64,000 nucleotides of DNA, taken from Candidatus Zhuqueibacterota bacterium (GTDB lineage: Bacteria > Zhuqueibacterota > Zhuqueibacteria > Zhuqueibacterales > Zhuqueibacteraceae). The notes below the pieces were generated by a model that saw only the letters and a list, made by a program, of their open reading frames with translations, had not been told where the DNA came from and ran no database searches. Shown here one piece after another: positions 24,212-34,419 of the stretch. Within the stretch, counting starts at the first letter, position 1. Each line of letters begins with the position of its first letter. The stretch is from positions 1-64,000 of the forward strand of contig JAKEEU010000018.1 of the NCBI GenBank assembly GCA_022616415.1, written 5' to 3'. The position numbers and the translations under genes are program-made.

Positions 24212-25210
24212 ATGACTCCCACGAATGATCTTCGTGATGGGAATCTTTTTTCGGCGATGCTGGCAGCGTGGCGAAATTTGTCGCCACGCCGTCGCCGTCT
24301 CTCCATCATCGGCTTCGCCATCGTTTTGCTCGTGGGGATGGGGTATTTTCTTCTCTTCGCCGGCCTGCCGGATGCGGATGAAATCAAAGCCTACCAGCCG
24401 GCATCCACTGTCAACCCGAACCACATCAATTGGAGCAAGCGCTCGACGGATTCGATTCGCATCTGGGTGCCGATCAAGCGCATCTCTCCCCTGCTGCAAA
24501 AAGCTGTCGTCATTAGCGAAGATGACGTTTTTTACCAACACGACGGCATCAATTACGAGATGATGAAAGAGGCGTTCCGCGTGAATTTGGAAAGGGGACG
24601 TTACGTGCGTGGGGCCAGCACGCTGACGATGCAATTGGCGCGCAACGCCTTTTTGCACAAACGCAAAACCCTGCTGCGCAAAGCCCGCGAGCTGATTCTC
24701 ACCCGCCGCCTCGAAAAGACTCTCTCCAAAACGCGCATACTCGAACTCTATCTCAACATCGTGGAATGGGGCGATGGCATCTACGGCGCCGAGGCCGCCT
24801 CGCGATATTATTTCGGCAAACCCGCCGCGAATCTCGATCTCGCCGAAGTCACCATGCTGGCGAGCATGCTGCCGAATCCAAAATACTTCAATCCCTTCAA
24901 ACGCCTGAAGAGCGTGCAACGCATGCAAAAGCGCGTCGTCTGGCTCATGCAAAACGCGCGAGAGATCACGCCCGAACAAGCGCAATGGGCTTTAGCTGGT
25001 CTCTCACTTCGCGGCAGCGTTTCGCCGCAAGAGACTGAAGCTGCTGCGGTGGACTCGTTAGAGGAAGCGAAATATATCGAGCCGGTGCCGGAGGAAATTT
25101 CGTCTTCTCCCTCTCCCACTACAACCACGCTGGTGGAATCAGATAGCATTCCGTCTCCCGATACATTGGCCGCGCCGGCGGATAGTTCGGTGGTCAATCC
25201 ACCGGAGTAA
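24212..25210 (+). CDS. mtgA: Monofunctional peptidoglycan transglycosylase
   Basis: 332 residues. An N-terminal membrane helix (IIGFAIVLLVGMGYFLLFAG) is followed by a GT51 domain. Catalytic Glu103 in VVISEDDVFYQHDG, then GASTLTMQLARNAFL, RRLEKTLSKTRILELYLNIV and GIYGAEAASRYYFGK are family motifs in order. It polymerises lipid II glycan strands. The last 70 residues are a Ser/Pro/Thr/Glu-rich tail not usual for MtgA. No transpeptidase domain. Confidence 0.93.
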   Translation: MTPTNDLRDGNLFSAMLAAWRNLSPRRRRLSIIGFAIVLLVGMGYFLLFAGLPDADEIKAYQPASTVNPNHINWSKRSTDSIRIWVPIKRISPLLQKAVVISEDDVFYQHDGINYEMMKEAFRVNLERGRYVRGASTLTMQLARNAFLHKRKTLLRKARELILTRRLEKTLSKTRILELYLNIVEWGDGIYGAEAASRYYFGKPAANLDLAEVTMLASMLPNPKYFNPFKRLKSVQRMQKRVVWLMQNAREITPEQAQWALAGLSLRGSVSPQETEAAAVDSLEEAKYIEPVPEEISSSPSPTTTTLVESDSIPSPDTLAAPADSSVVNPPE

Positions 25211-25612
25211 GAAAATTGGGATTCGCCATCTTTATTTGTTAAGGATAAGAATTTGAGTCAACCTCCTGTCTTAATCGATTGATTATTTGGAACTGAAAAT
25301 TCCGCAATCTGCAATCCGAAATCGGTATACCTCCAGGTTCTGAATCTTTCCGCCACTAAATAAGTAGACGATTAGCATTTCCTCTATACAATTGCAGAAT
25401 CGGTTATTCATTGTTCACGCCAATCCGGATCTTGTGCAAGCCGGTGACGCCTATCGGATTTTTTAAATCAGTTCATTTCGTTATGGTCGAATGCTGTTTG
25501 GTTTCAGCTTTATTTCTCACCTCGTGATTTCTTGCTGGCTCATATTTTGCAATTCAAATTTTCAGCATTTCTAAAAGCAAGTTCATCACGATGACGAGGC
25601 GGAGGTGGTGAT
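25211..25612. other. Intergenic region with no recognised gene
   Basis: 402 bases before the HD-domain gene. Only word-like repeats (ATTCCGCAATCTGCAATCCG near 25298) and no convincing promoter or structure were seen. Its last bases carry the GGAGGTGGTGAT ribosome site of the next gene. Confidence 0.5.
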
Positions 25613-27736
25613 ATGAAAAATTTGAATACTGACACATTGTTGTCATTCAGCACCATTATACCCGATCCGATTTGGGGGAATATTCCTTTGACCCAGACGG
25701 AAGAGAAGATCTTAAATACGCAAGGGTTTAATCGCCTGCGCGATCTCAAACAGATGGGGTTTACATACCTCAGCTTTCCAGGCGCCAATCATACGCGTTT
25801 TGAGCATTCGATTGGCACGATGTACGTGGCTGACAAGCTTTTTCTTTTTGCCAGCCATTCATTTCCGGAAGAACTGCTTAAAAACACTCTTCAATACCTC
25901 CGTTGCCGTGTGGCTGTTCGCATTGCCGCCCTGCTCCATGATTTTGGGCACCCGCCTTTTTCCCATGCCGTGGAATCGGCGTTCAAAAAACATCCGGATC
26001 TGCTGGCCGTTTCCGAGGATGATCTTGCAAAGCTCGAGCTCTCGGATGAGATCAAATTTATTTTCGAAAATCCCAGCAAGTATTCGCATGAAGTCTTCAC
26101 CAAAGTCCTCATCGAAGAAGACGAGGAGATTCGCGATATACTGAAGGAAATTGGCTTGCAAGCGGCGGACATCAGCCGGCTGGCGGTGGGCGAGCCGTGT
26201 TCGGAACCTTTTGATCTTTTCCGCGAGCTGATTAGCGGCGACTTCGATGCCGATCGGATTGACTATTTATTGCGGGATAACTATTACACCGGACAGCCCT
26301 TTCGGTTTTCACTGGAGGATTTCAAGGAGCGCATTGGCTTTCGCCGCGGCGGCAAAACCCTCTACGTTCGCCATGAAGCTCTGCCCAGTTTCAATTCTCT
26401 TTTATTGGCGCGCGATAGAATCATCCGCACGGTCCATAGGGATCGAAAAGACCGCATCGTAACGCAAATGACCATTGAAAAGCTCAATGAATTTTTGCGG
26501 GCGAAGTCTGACGGCAATCCGAAACAGAAAGTCAAGCTGATTATCGAGATACATCAAAGATATGGCGATCATACCCTCACCAGTGAATTGGCCAATTTTG
26601 AGGCCAAGACCAACAACAAGGACGAGCGGATTTTAATGCAGAAAATTTTTTCCGGCAAACTTGTGGATGAAAAGGCGGCGTTTACGTTTGAACACATGAA
26701 CCCGCTGCTTTGCGCCTGTACGCATGTCATCAATGTCAATTTAGGGCATGCCTCGAACCTCATTTGTAAAAGGATTAAAAGCCTATACCGCAATTTCGAT
26801 GATCTTATCTTTCATGTTTCAGTGCCGCCTATTCCCAAATATACGGCGCATGTGGAATACGACGGACCAGAGGGGCCTGAGTATGCGTATTTGTCCTCTG
26901 CCAGTTTCGTTTCAAGAGGAATTCTTGCAGACGCCATTTCCAATCTGGCCGTTTACCTCTACGGCACCGGCAAACCGCAAAAAATCGAGCCGGCCGAAGA
27001 AATTCCGATTGCAGAAGATGAAATCGGTTTTTGCCTCCGTGAATTAAAAGGCTTGAAGCGTGATTTGGCCGAAGCGATCATTGATGCTTCCATGCGTATT
27101 CGGGAAGACCTAGCCAGGCCCGACAGCCAAGGCAGAAAAAAAATTGCCGGCATCGACTTTTTGCTGGCGGTCATGGATGCGCTTGAAAATCACATCAAAA
27201 CAAAGCTGGGCGGCAGCAATATATGCACCTACGGCGGTGAATATCTTATTGACCTTCTCGTCAATTTCATCAAAAAACAAAAGCAGCTTGCCATTGTCGG
27301 TTATAACGATAACCACGAGCGCGATCTTCGCTCCGCGCTTTATTTGGATGTTCAAAAGTTGATTTATATGGGACTGATGGAAGGGCGGCGGCGTCCGGCC
27401 TATATTGCCGGATTAAAATTCGATGTTGGCATGACGCGCCATCATTTATACACCACTGTTCACGACCGCAGCATGAGCATTCGAGGCCGGTCCTACGTCA
27501 GATGCGTGAATTTGAAACAACTGTATCCGGAAATTTGGACCCAGGTGTCCGCGATTCAAGACCGCGCCAAAAATGAGCTGCTGGAAATTTCATCGCGCTT
27601 TCAGGAATTTATCAACCCCAAGACACTTCAGGAGCACGGTGATTTTTTAAGGTGGCTCGAGGCTGACATGATTCCGAGATTCAAAGAAAAGGAAGCCTGT
27701 CTTTTAATTTTCGAGCCGCTGGCAAAGGGAAAATGA
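25613..27736 (+). CDS. HD-domain dNTP triphosphohydrolase-like protein (SAMHD1/YdhJ-like)
   Basis: 707 residues. The HD metal-binding set is complete: GANHTRFEHSIGTMYVA (His65), ALLHDFGHPPFSH (His109-Asp110) and ISGDFDADRIDYLLRDN (distal Asp). The surrounding order is that of dGTPase/SAMHD1-type proteins. The C-terminal 350 residues have no motif I can name and are longer than in plain dNTPases. Relatives deplete dNTPs and some defend against phage. It has an excellent ribosome site and is followed by a membrane TIR gene and a P-loop kinase on the other strand. Confidence 0.85.
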   Translation: MKNLNTDTLLSFSTIIPDPIWGNIPLTQTEEKILNTQGFNRLRDLKQMGFTYLSFPGANHTRFEHSIGTMYVADKLFLFASHSFPEELLKNTLQYLRCRVAVRIAALLHDFGHPPFSHAVESAFKKHPDLLAVSEDDLAKLELSDEIKFIFENPSKYSHEVFTKVLIEEDEEIRDILKEIGLQAADISRLAVGEPCSEPFDLFRELISGDFDADRIDYLLRDNYYTGQPFRFSLEDFKERIGFRRGGKTLYVRHEALPSFNSLLLARDRIIRTVHRDRKDRIVTQMTIEKLNEFLRAKSDGNPKQKVKLIIEIHQRYGDHTLTSELANFEAKTNNKDERILMQKIFSGKLVDEKAAFTFEHMNPLLCACTHVINVNLGHASNLICKRIKSLYRNFDDLIFHVSVPPIPKYTAHVEYDGPEGPEYAYLSSASFVSRGILADAISNLAVYLYGTGKPQKIEPAEEIPIAEDEIGFCLRELKGLKRDLAEAIIDASMRIREDLARPDSQGRKKIAGIDFLLAVMDALENHIKTKLGGSNICTYGGEYLIDLLVNFIKKQKQLAIVGYNDNHERDLRSALYLDVQKLIYMGLMEGRRRPAYIAGLKFDVGMTRHHLYTTVHDRSMSIRGRSYVRCVNLKQLYPEIWTQVSAIQDRAKNELLEISSRFQEFINPKTLQEHGDFLRWLEADMIPRFKEKEACLLIFEPLAKGK

Positions 27737-27991
27737 TCATTCGGCATGCCGGAAAGAATCTGCCTTTAGGCGTTAAAACATTTCAGGCTTGCTTTTCAAG
27801 TTTTGCTTTGGTATAATTCGGCATTGGCAAACGGACGGGCAAACTGCTCACGTTAGGAAGACTCGCCACTTGCTACTTATCGCCGCTTTGCCCACCTCAG
27901 TCTTTTAGCCGACGATTTTCCAACTTCCACACTGCACCCAACGTTTTCATTGCTGTTTAAATTTCAAGTTGACTCGTCAAAGAAAACGGAA

Positions 27992-28150
27992 ATGGAAAAT
28001 CAAGATTCGAAGAGTTTACCTTCATCCTCTGCTGCTGATTCACCCAAGACAACGCTTGATGCGACGATGCTGGAGATTGCCATGCTGGGGTATGAAACGG
28101 CGATTCAGCTTTTGGGCGGCGGAGAGCCAGAATCGAATGTCAAATTATAG
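27992..28150 (+). CDS. Possible small protein (52 aa), weak call
   Basis: A short frame from ATG 27992 gives MENQDSKSLPSSSAADSPKT and then TTLDATMLEIAMLGYETAIQ. Composition is protein-like (Ser-rich N-terminus, amphipathic helix) but there is no Shine-Dalgarno and no family. It lies between the HD gene and the convergent TIR gene. It may be chance. Confidence 0.25.
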   Translation: MENQDSKSLPSSSAADSPKTTLDATMLEIAMLGYETAIQLLGGGEPESNVKL

Positions 28151-28180
28151 TTTAATTTTTATTCGCTGCGAAGGTATTCA

Positions 28181-28711
28181 TTAATCGTGATTGAGTTGTT
28201 TGATAATATTTACCAAGGCTTCATAGTTTTTCATGTTCTTTGAAAATATCCGAAGGAACGCGAAAAAACCATCTTCTCGAAGATCGATCCACTGGAAACG
28301 TTCAAGTCCAGCTGGTAGGCTTTTTATGTCTTGACATTTAGGCAAAAGAATCGGGTATATTGGATATCTCCGTTTGTTTGCAATATTCAGAGCCATTTTA
28401 ATCTCGCGATCTTGCCCGTACGATAATCCTGATGGACCCCAGCAGAAAATGCAAGATCTACTCTCTATAATTCCCTTTTTAAGCTGCTCTGACCAGACCA
28501 CTCCTGGTTTTAATTTTTGCTTGTCAAGCCATAACTTGAGTCCACAAACTTCCTCTAGAAAATTGGCCAAAGCAAAGACTTGTATCCTGTCAGCACTATT
28601 ATAGCTTATGAAAGCGTCGTATTTAGTGCTCGGTTTCCAAAATCGAAAAACCTTGTCGATAACCAGTAAAATGAAACAAGCGGCTATGAAGACATATCCA
28701 ATACCTTCCAT
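28181..28711 (-). CDS. Membrane-anchored TIR-domain protein
   Basis: 176 residues. The ATG at 28711 is chosen for its AGGTG site; a GTG 9 bases upstream is possible. An N-terminal helix (GYVFIAACFILLVIDKVF) is followed by a TIR domain: KYDAFISYNSADRIQVFALA (box 1), LKLWLDKQKLKPGVVWSEQL (box 2), SRSCIFCWGPSGLSYGQDRE and a terminal FLRIFSKN. Bacterial TIR domains commonly act as NAD-cleaving immune effectors or as signalling parts. A membrane tether is unusual for soluble effectors such as Thoeris. It stands next to an HD dNTPase-like gene. Confidence 0.88.
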   Translation of the reverse strand: MEGIGYVFIAACFILLVIDKVFRFWKPSTKYDAFISYNSADRIQVFALANFLEEVCGLKLWLDKQKLKPGVVWSEQLKKGIIESRSCIFCWGPSGLSYGQDREIKMALNIANKRRYPIYPILLPKCQDIKSLPAGLERFQWIDLREDGFFAFLRIFSKNMKNYEALVNIIKQLNHD

Positions 28712-28872
28712 GATGGACACCTATCTACTATGTGTCAATGTACCAGTTGGGGGATTATATCTATAGACATACCAACAATTTTATGCAGTTGCGTAAAACC
28801 ATGAACAAAAATTTTTCGTAATCATTGAAGTTTAAAAAAAACAATAACTCTGGTGCTTAGGAATTTAGTGAT

Positions 28873-29571
28873 TTAGGTTGGCTGAAAATACTCTGCAGCT
28901 TCTTTTTCCGACGTATTGTCTTGAATGTAGTTCGTGGAATAAGATTCAAACATGGCGGGTTCAAAAGGTCGCTCCAAGATTTCAACGAGTTGCTTTACGA
29001 ATGGAAAAGCTTGCTCTTGAATGGATCTTGATTCAACATGATTGTTTTCGGTATCAAGTTGAAGAAAGCTTAATCCCTCTAACTGCTTCTGCGGTTCTTG
29101 CATGCTTTTCTTATAATACTCCATCAGCTCTTCTAATGGCTTAATAAATTTCTTTTGCCCTAGAATCCTCTGTTTATTTAAACGTTTAAGGCGAATTGGA
29201 TCGCTACAAATACATTCGATCAAAAATAACTGACAACCATGCTTGAGAGCAAAATCAAAAGCAGTTTGTCTTTGGATAGACTCCTTGAACGTCGCATCTA
29301 AAATAACAGTAGAGAAATTCGGAAGGATATTTTTAACATCAGCATAGAATATTTCGTCGATTTTTGTAATTTCGCCCTTTGGGTATTCATCAATGTGACC
29401 GTTCAGCTTATACCGGTTTCTGATAAAGTCACGGCTGACGACAATGGCATCACCCAAAGCCTGACGAATTCGATGCGCCGTCGTGGTTTTGCCGGCGCCC
29501 GGTAGTCCGCACATGAGAATAAGTTTTTTCTGTGAACCGTCCTGTGAAGCAGAAGAAAATCCTATATCCAT
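28873..29571 (-). CDS. P-loop kinase of the AAA_33/zeta-like class
   Basis: 232 residues from ATG 29571. Walker A GLPGAGKTTTAHRIRQAL, then DAIVVSRDFIRNRYKLNG, TVILDATFKESIQRQ (Walker B-like Asp) and the LID Arg region RLKRLNKQRILGQKKF. This is the pattern of small ATP-dependent kinases acting on RNA ends, sugars or UDP-sugars. The C-terminus is helical without a second domain. The substrate is unknown. The start is uncertain because no clear ribosome site is seen. Confidence 0.75.
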   Translation of the reverse strand: MDIGFSSASQDGSQKKLILMCGLPGAGKTTTAHRIRQALGDAIVVSRDFIRNRYKLNGHIDEYPKGEITKIDEIFYADVKNILPNFSTVILDATFKESIQRQTAFDFALKHGCQLFLIECICSDPIRLKRLNKQRILGQKKFIKPLEELMEYYKKSMQEPQKQLEGLSFLQLDTENNHVESRSIQEQAFPFVKQLVEILERPFEPAMFESYSTNYIQDNTSEKEAAEYFQPT

Positions 29572-30021
29572 TTTGATACTGCACTTGATATTGGTTGCTG
29601 TGATAGACCTCAAACCCCTTGGCCTGAAAATAGAATTTCATGGCGATAAGGCTTGGTCGGTTACTGAAAATCGGCTTTAAAGGCCTTTGCTGGGAATGAT
29701 GCATTAAAATAATACTGACAATCCCGTGAAATGCGGAATAGAAAACTTAAATTTTTTAATCGCTCGCGCAAATCGTAACTTCAAAATGTATAGACCTTTT
29801 TTGACTTTTCTATATATTACGAAACGATAACTTTCTTAGATCACCGTTCGCTTATTCGTTTAACTGTAGTTGTATGATTGATTTGACTAACTTTTAGGAT
29901 ACCAGCATAGCTTCATCCCATTTTTGACTTGGTCGATGGTGTAGAAATTGCTTTACGATATACAAGACAAATTAATTCCAACCGCTTTTTAAATCAACGC
30001 TTCAAATCTGAGGGCAGCACC
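29572..30021. other. Divergent intergenic region, nothing recognised
   Basis: About 450 AT-rich bases between the P-loop kinase gene and the GAF kinase operon. It probably carries both promoters, but no hexamer pair stands out. Confidence 0.5.
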
Positions 30022-32607
30022 ATGATCGCAGACGATATACCCAAAGGCCTCGAAACTCTGCCAGGAATTGATGACGGGATCGGGAAGAATGGACACTTAA
30101 GTCTCTCCCCCACTTCCTTCCCAGAACTTCTTATTTACATTAAAAGCGCCTTTTCCGTCGATAAAACTAAACGCGAGATTGCTTGCGATCTTTGCAAGAT
30201 TGTCTTGGCCAGCTTAAACGAACGGCCAAACAATATTCAAATGGATATTTGCGTTCTTTTGGGCCGCATCGAGGGGTATGATCTATTAAAATTAAAAGGT
30301 GCCGCAGGTTTTCAACCAAATGGAATGCTGGCTTGGAAAAATTTCAAATTTGGCGAGGGCATTGTTGGACAAGCTGCGCGAGATATAACACCGATTAGCA
30401 CAAATGATTTGCGTAATGATCCACGGGGTGCTTCAGAATTTGAGAGTGACATTGTTCCACTTGCTGAAAAAGTCGCCATCTTGGCTTACCCTTTGGTTTT
30501 GGCAGATGGCGAGTTGGTAGGAATATTGGTGTTGGGCAAATTTCATTCCGGTGCAGTAACCGAAAGCCATTTCTGGCAACCGGATTTCATTAAGATGATC
30601 GAATGGCTGGCGCCACATCTGGCAACCACATTTAATTATGCCATCTGGCTGGCCAAAGCCAAACGTTTAAAACAATATCATGAAAATGAGCGGTGCATGC
30701 GCGCCACGGCAAAAAAATTTTATAGCGCGGCGGTCCCTGATCTCAATTTATTGATGGAAGCCATATCTATTGAGTGCATGAAAATATTGAACCGCGGCAA
30801 CCCCGAACAGCCGTTTTATCAAAACTTTCTTTTCTATGAATATCAAAAATATCGGAAATTATTTGTGCTGCGCTCTTGTGGTCGCCGCCCTAAATCCGTG
30901 CTGTCCAGCTTCCATGTCAAATCACGGCACTACAAAGAGTTTGTGCAGGATGGACGAGTAAAATGCTTGGAAAGCCAGGCAAAATTTGTGTCGAATCGCG
31001 GGAAGGCCCCTTATGTGATACGCTCTCTTTTTGAGAATAAGCTTGAAGAGATTATTCCAAAGCTCGATGCCAATTGGTCGCCGGCCGGATCGGGTACTGC
31101 TTTTATTGTGCCACTTTTTGAAAACGCGCAGCCTCTTGGTGCTTTGGTCTTTTGGAGCCGGAAACAACATCGCCAATATGTCAACAAACCCGAATTTTAT
31201 CTCGGGCCGGAAAAACGGAAAATTGGCGCTAATGATTTGAGATTTTTTCGCTCGTTGCAGCCTTTGATTGCGAGCGAATACCACAAACTCAAAGCCGATG
31301 AATACAACCGTCGCCGTATTATCGATCTCGAAAATCTAATGGGGGCGTTAAAAGAAGTGGTGCTCATCGAGGAAAAAGGGGAAGTTCTCGACCGTTTGGC
31401 CGAATTTACGGCAAAATCACTCAATGTGGAGGGCTGTCTAATTCACCTCCTTGACCAAAGCAAATCCCGACTCACTCTACAGGCGGCTTCGGGATTCCAT
31501 TCCGATAGTGACTTGAAAAGAGTAGGGATTTTGTCGTTAAAGCGCCCCGAGGGAGAGCACAAACCTTTGCCCGTACAAATTCTCGAAACCCAGAAAGAAG
31601 TCATTGCCAATAGCGGCCGGAATTTTCGGCGTCTCACCGGCAACCGCAATCCGATTAGCCCATATTTCAGGCAAGTGAAAAGCAAGAAAGTCATTTCTTA
31701 CTTGGGCCGTCCAATCGCAACTCTCGGAGTCATCGAGGTTTTTAACAAATCCAAAATTACTCCCTCGGGTTGGAGCTTTTTTGAAGAGCAGGATGCCACG
31801 ACCTTGCGCCATATTGGCGACGTCATCGCCACCGTTTTGAAACGCATGGAAGCGACCGCCTCGCACGTTCAAAGCGAGAAAGTCAAAGTAACCAGCGAGC
31901 TGCTGTTGGACATTTCGCACGAGCTCAAAAATCCTCTTTATAGCTCGCTGATTTTCTTGCGCAAACTCAAAACGACGTTGAATGGAACCCTAACCTCGGA
32001 AGATGGCAGCTTGCAAACGCTCGATATCATTGAAAGAAATGTCGAAAAGGCGCAAAGAATTTTGCGAGGCATGCAGGACTTCCAGGCCAGTATGAGACAC
32101 ACGAATCGGGAGCCGGTCAATCTGGAAACAATTTTGCGCATGGTGATTGAGACCAATAAGTCTTTCTGCGATCAACAGCGGATCACGATTGGAGCGGAGT
32201 TTTCGGCGTGCGAGCCGCTGGTTTACGGCGATGAATTGCAAATGAATCAGCTTTTCACCAATTTGGTCAAAAATGCCATAGATGCAATGCCCAACGGCGG
32301 CATGCTCACCGTGCTTTTGTATGAGTTGGACGGTTCCTTGCAAGTGGAAATCACCGATACCGGCGACGGCATTCCCGACGACATCAAAGATCGCATCTTC
32401 GAACCCTTCGTCACGACGAAAAACCCGGACAGCGGCACCGGATTGGGATTGGTCCTGTGCAAGCGCATCATTAGCCAGCATCACGGCAAAATTGAATTTG
32501 AAACGGAATTGGGGTGGGGCACAAAATTTATGGTGACACTGCCAAGATTCGTCGAACCAACATTTGCACCGGTCAAACAATTGACAGCACAGCCAGCGCC
32601 TGAATAG
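30022..32607 (+). CDS. Soluble multi-GAF sensor histidine kinase
   Basis: 861 residues from ATG 30022 (GAGGGC upstream). No membrane helix. GAF-type sensor domains occupy roughly residues 60-210 (FKFGEGIVGQAARDITPIST), 260-440 and 460-600. The HisKA box LLLDISHELKNPLYSSL places the phospho-His at residue 633. The HATPase shows NLVKNAIDAMPNGG, DTGDGIPDDI, FEPFVTTK and GTGLGLVLCKRI. First gene of a three-gene signalling operon; the receiver-kinase follows after 35 bases. Ligand unknown. Confidence 0.9.
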   Translation: MIADDIPKGLETLPGIDDGIGKNGHLSLSPTSFPELLIYIKSAFSVDKTKREIACDLCKIVLASLNERPNNIQMDICVLLGRIEGYDLLKLKGAAGFQPNGMLAWKNFKFGEGIVGQAARDITPISTNDLRNDPRGASEFESDIVPLAEKVAILAYPLVLADGELVGILVLGKFHSGAVTESHFWQPDFIKMIEWLAPHLATTFNYAIWLAKAKRLKQYHENERCMRATAKKFYSAAVPDLNLLMEAISIECMKILNRGNPEQPFYQNFLFYEYQKYRKLFVLRSCGRRPKSVLSSFHVKSRHYKEFVQDGRVKCLESQAKFVSNRGKAPYVIRSLFENKLEEIIPKLDANWSPAGSGTAFIVPLFENAQPLGALVFWSRKQHRQYVNKPEFYLGPEKRKIGANDLRFFRSLQPLIASEYHKLKADEYNRRRIIDLENLMGALKEVVLIEEKGEVLDRLAEFTAKSLNVEGCLIHLLDQSKSRLTLQAASGFHSDSDLKRVGILSLKRPEGEHKPLPVQILETQKEVIANSGRNFRRLTGNRNPISPYFRQVKSKKVISYLGRPIATLGVIEVFNKSKITPSGWSFFEEQDATTLRHIGDVIATVLKRMEATASHVQSEKVKVTSELLLDISHELKNPLYSSLIFLRKLKTTLNGTLTSEDGSLQTLDIIERNVEKAQRILRGMQDFQASMRHTNREPVNLETILRMVIETNKSFCDQQRITIGAEFSACEPLVYGDELQMNQLFTNLVKNAIDAMPNGGMLTVLLYELDGSLQVEITDTGDGIPDDIKDRIFEPFVTTKNPDSGTGLGLVLCKRIISQHHGKIEFETELGWGTKFMVTLPRFVEPTFAPVKQLTAQPAPE

Positions 32608-32642
32608 CGTCTTCGGTGTGAACAATAAAATAGGCCTGCAAA

Positions 32643-34274
32643 ATGGATCTAAAAACCAAAAAAATTTTAATCATTGAAGACGATCCTGATGTGCGATTGG
32701 CCACGAAAACTTATTTGGAATTGGCTGGATACAAAAATATTGCTGTGGCCGAGAACGGCGACGCCGGATTGGCGCACATTCGCGAAGACCAGCCGGTACT
32801 CGTTTTGTTGGATCGCAAAATGCCCGGCAAAGACGGGCTGGTGGTGTTGGATGAGATCAAGGAGATTTACGGCGATGAGATCGAGGTGATCATGCTCACG
32901 GCGTATCGCGACGAGAGCTACATTACCGAGGCGATGCGCAAGAGCGCCTTTTATTATGTCGTGAAAGACGAGAACCCGGATTTTATTCTTCGCGCGATCG
33001 AACAGGCGCTGCACTACCAGCACAAGTCGATGCAGCGCAAAGTCATCGAGCGGGAAATCTTCGAGCTGCTGATCGACAACCAGGAGCTCATTACCAACGG
33101 CTATAATTTTGCGTACTTCAAAAAAGTGCTGCGTGAAAAAATCGGCGATTTGATCGAAGGAGTGATTCATATCGCCATAACCGAGTGCTCCGGATGCACG
33201 AATCCGCTCTGCCACAGCGCCGAGGCATTGGGTACGCTGCCGCAATTCAACGCCAGAATCGCGCATGCGGCGCGCGGCGACCATCCACCCTTGTTTGTTT
33301 TGCAGCGCGACGGCGACCATCCATTTTTCCGGCAAACGCTGAAAACCTACATGCCGGAAGCCGAGCACAATAAGGTTCGAACGCTGCTCTACGTTCCATT
33401 TGTCGATCATCCTTCTCCCCCGTTGGTCAAATTTTTGGACGAAAAACCGATGGTCGACAACCTGATCCGTTATTGCTGCATTTATATTTTTTCGGCCAGA
33501 GCATTGAGCCTATCTCCGGAAGAGAAAAAATTGCTGCGCAGCTTTTTCGGACGTTTTCTCGCGGCCATGCGCATGGCCAAACTGGTGAGCAAAATCGAAC
33601 GATGGGACAAAAATCGTCTCCTGGGCGAGATGGCGGCCATGGTGGTTCATCAAATCAGCCCGTTGATCACGCCGTTGATGAATTGTTTGCATGAGCCGGA
33701 TGCCAAAAAGCAGGCGCAAGGCTTGGCCATGATCAAAGATTTGCGCAGTATGATCGACGATTTCAGGGAATTTAGCAACGGCATTATCAAAGAGTATCAT
33801 TTTGCGTCGCACGATCTCATTCAGATCATCAAGCAAGCGGAGACGATGCTCTTTCTGCAGATCGATCAGCAAATAGCGATTGATCACGAATTTCCCGAAG
33901 CGCGGCCCGTGGTTTATGCCGATGCCGACCGGTTGCATCAGGTTTTTTCAAACTTGCTCATGAATGCGGCGCAAGCTCTGGCGGTGGCGAAACCGCCCAA
34001 AGGTCACATTGCCATTCAAGTCAATAAACGCGGAAACGTGGTGGAAGTCAGAATGAAAGACAACGGCGCCGGCGTGCCGGGCGAAATCGTTCCCAAGCTC
34101 TTTAGCTCTTATGTTTCAACCAAAACCGGTGGCATGGGCCTTGGGCTTTGCCTGGCACACGAAATCCTGCGGCGGCACGGCGGCAAGATTGAATACAACA
34201 CCGCATACTCGGAGGGAGCCGAGTTTATCGTCACCTTGCCGGTGCTGCAGAACGAGACACCGGCAGCAGCATAA
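32643..34274 (+). CDS. Hybrid kinase: N-terminal receiver, Cys-containing middle, divergent HisKA-HATPase
   Basis: 543 residues. Receiver domain 5-125 (LIIEDD; phospho-Asp57 in LVLLDRKMPGKDG; Lys108). A middle region of about 180 residues has ECSGCTNPLCHS (Cys182, 185, 190). The H box is MAAMVVHQISPLI: the His (336) is kept but the usual E-x-x-N-P has become Q-I-S-P. The HATPase has NLLMNAAQAL, DNGAGVPGEI and GGMGLGLCLAHEILRR. It likely receives phosphate from the upstream kinase and may relay it to the downstream AAA+ regulator. The Cys cluster could bind a metal. Confidence 0.88.
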   Translation: MDLKTKKILIIEDDPDVRLATKTYLELAGYKNIAVAENGDAGLAHIREDQPVLVLLDRKMPGKDGLVVLDEIKEIYGDEIEVIMLTAYRDESYITEAMRKSAFYYVVKDENPDFILRAIEQALHYQHKSMQRKVIEREIFELLIDNQELITNGYNFAYFKKVLREKIGDLIEGVIHIAITECSGCTNPLCHSAEALGTLPQFNARIAHAARGDHPPLFVLQRDGDHPFFRQTLKTYMPEAEHNKVRTLLYVPFVDHPSPPLVKFLDEKPMVDNLIRYCCIYIFSARALSLSPEEKKLLRSFFGRFLAAMRMAKLVSKIERWDKNRLLGEMAAMVVHQISPLITPLMNCLHEPDAKKQAQGLAMIKDLRSMIDDFREFSNGIIKEYHFASHDLIQIIKQAETMLFLQIDQQIAIDHEFPEARPVVYADADRLHQVFSNLLMNAAQALAVAKPPKGHIAIQVNKRGNVVEVRMKDNGAGVPGEIVPKLFSSYVSTKTGGMGLGLCLAHEILRRHGGKIEYNTAYSEGAEFIVTLPVLQNETPAAA

Positions 34275-34419
34275 CCTGAGTTTGGCATTGCGTCAAAACA
34301 TTAAAAACCAGCGCGCAAAATATTGAGGTTCGGGCAGGGTTATGGAAGTCCCCCTCAAGGGCGTAGCCACACATTGCCCTTTTTATTTTATACGTTCATC
34401 ATCACGAGGTGAAACAGCT

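Noticed and set aside
29929-30021. TTG-initiated N-terminal extension of the GAF kinase
   Set aside because: ATG 30022 has a better ribosome site and the extension is not domain-like.
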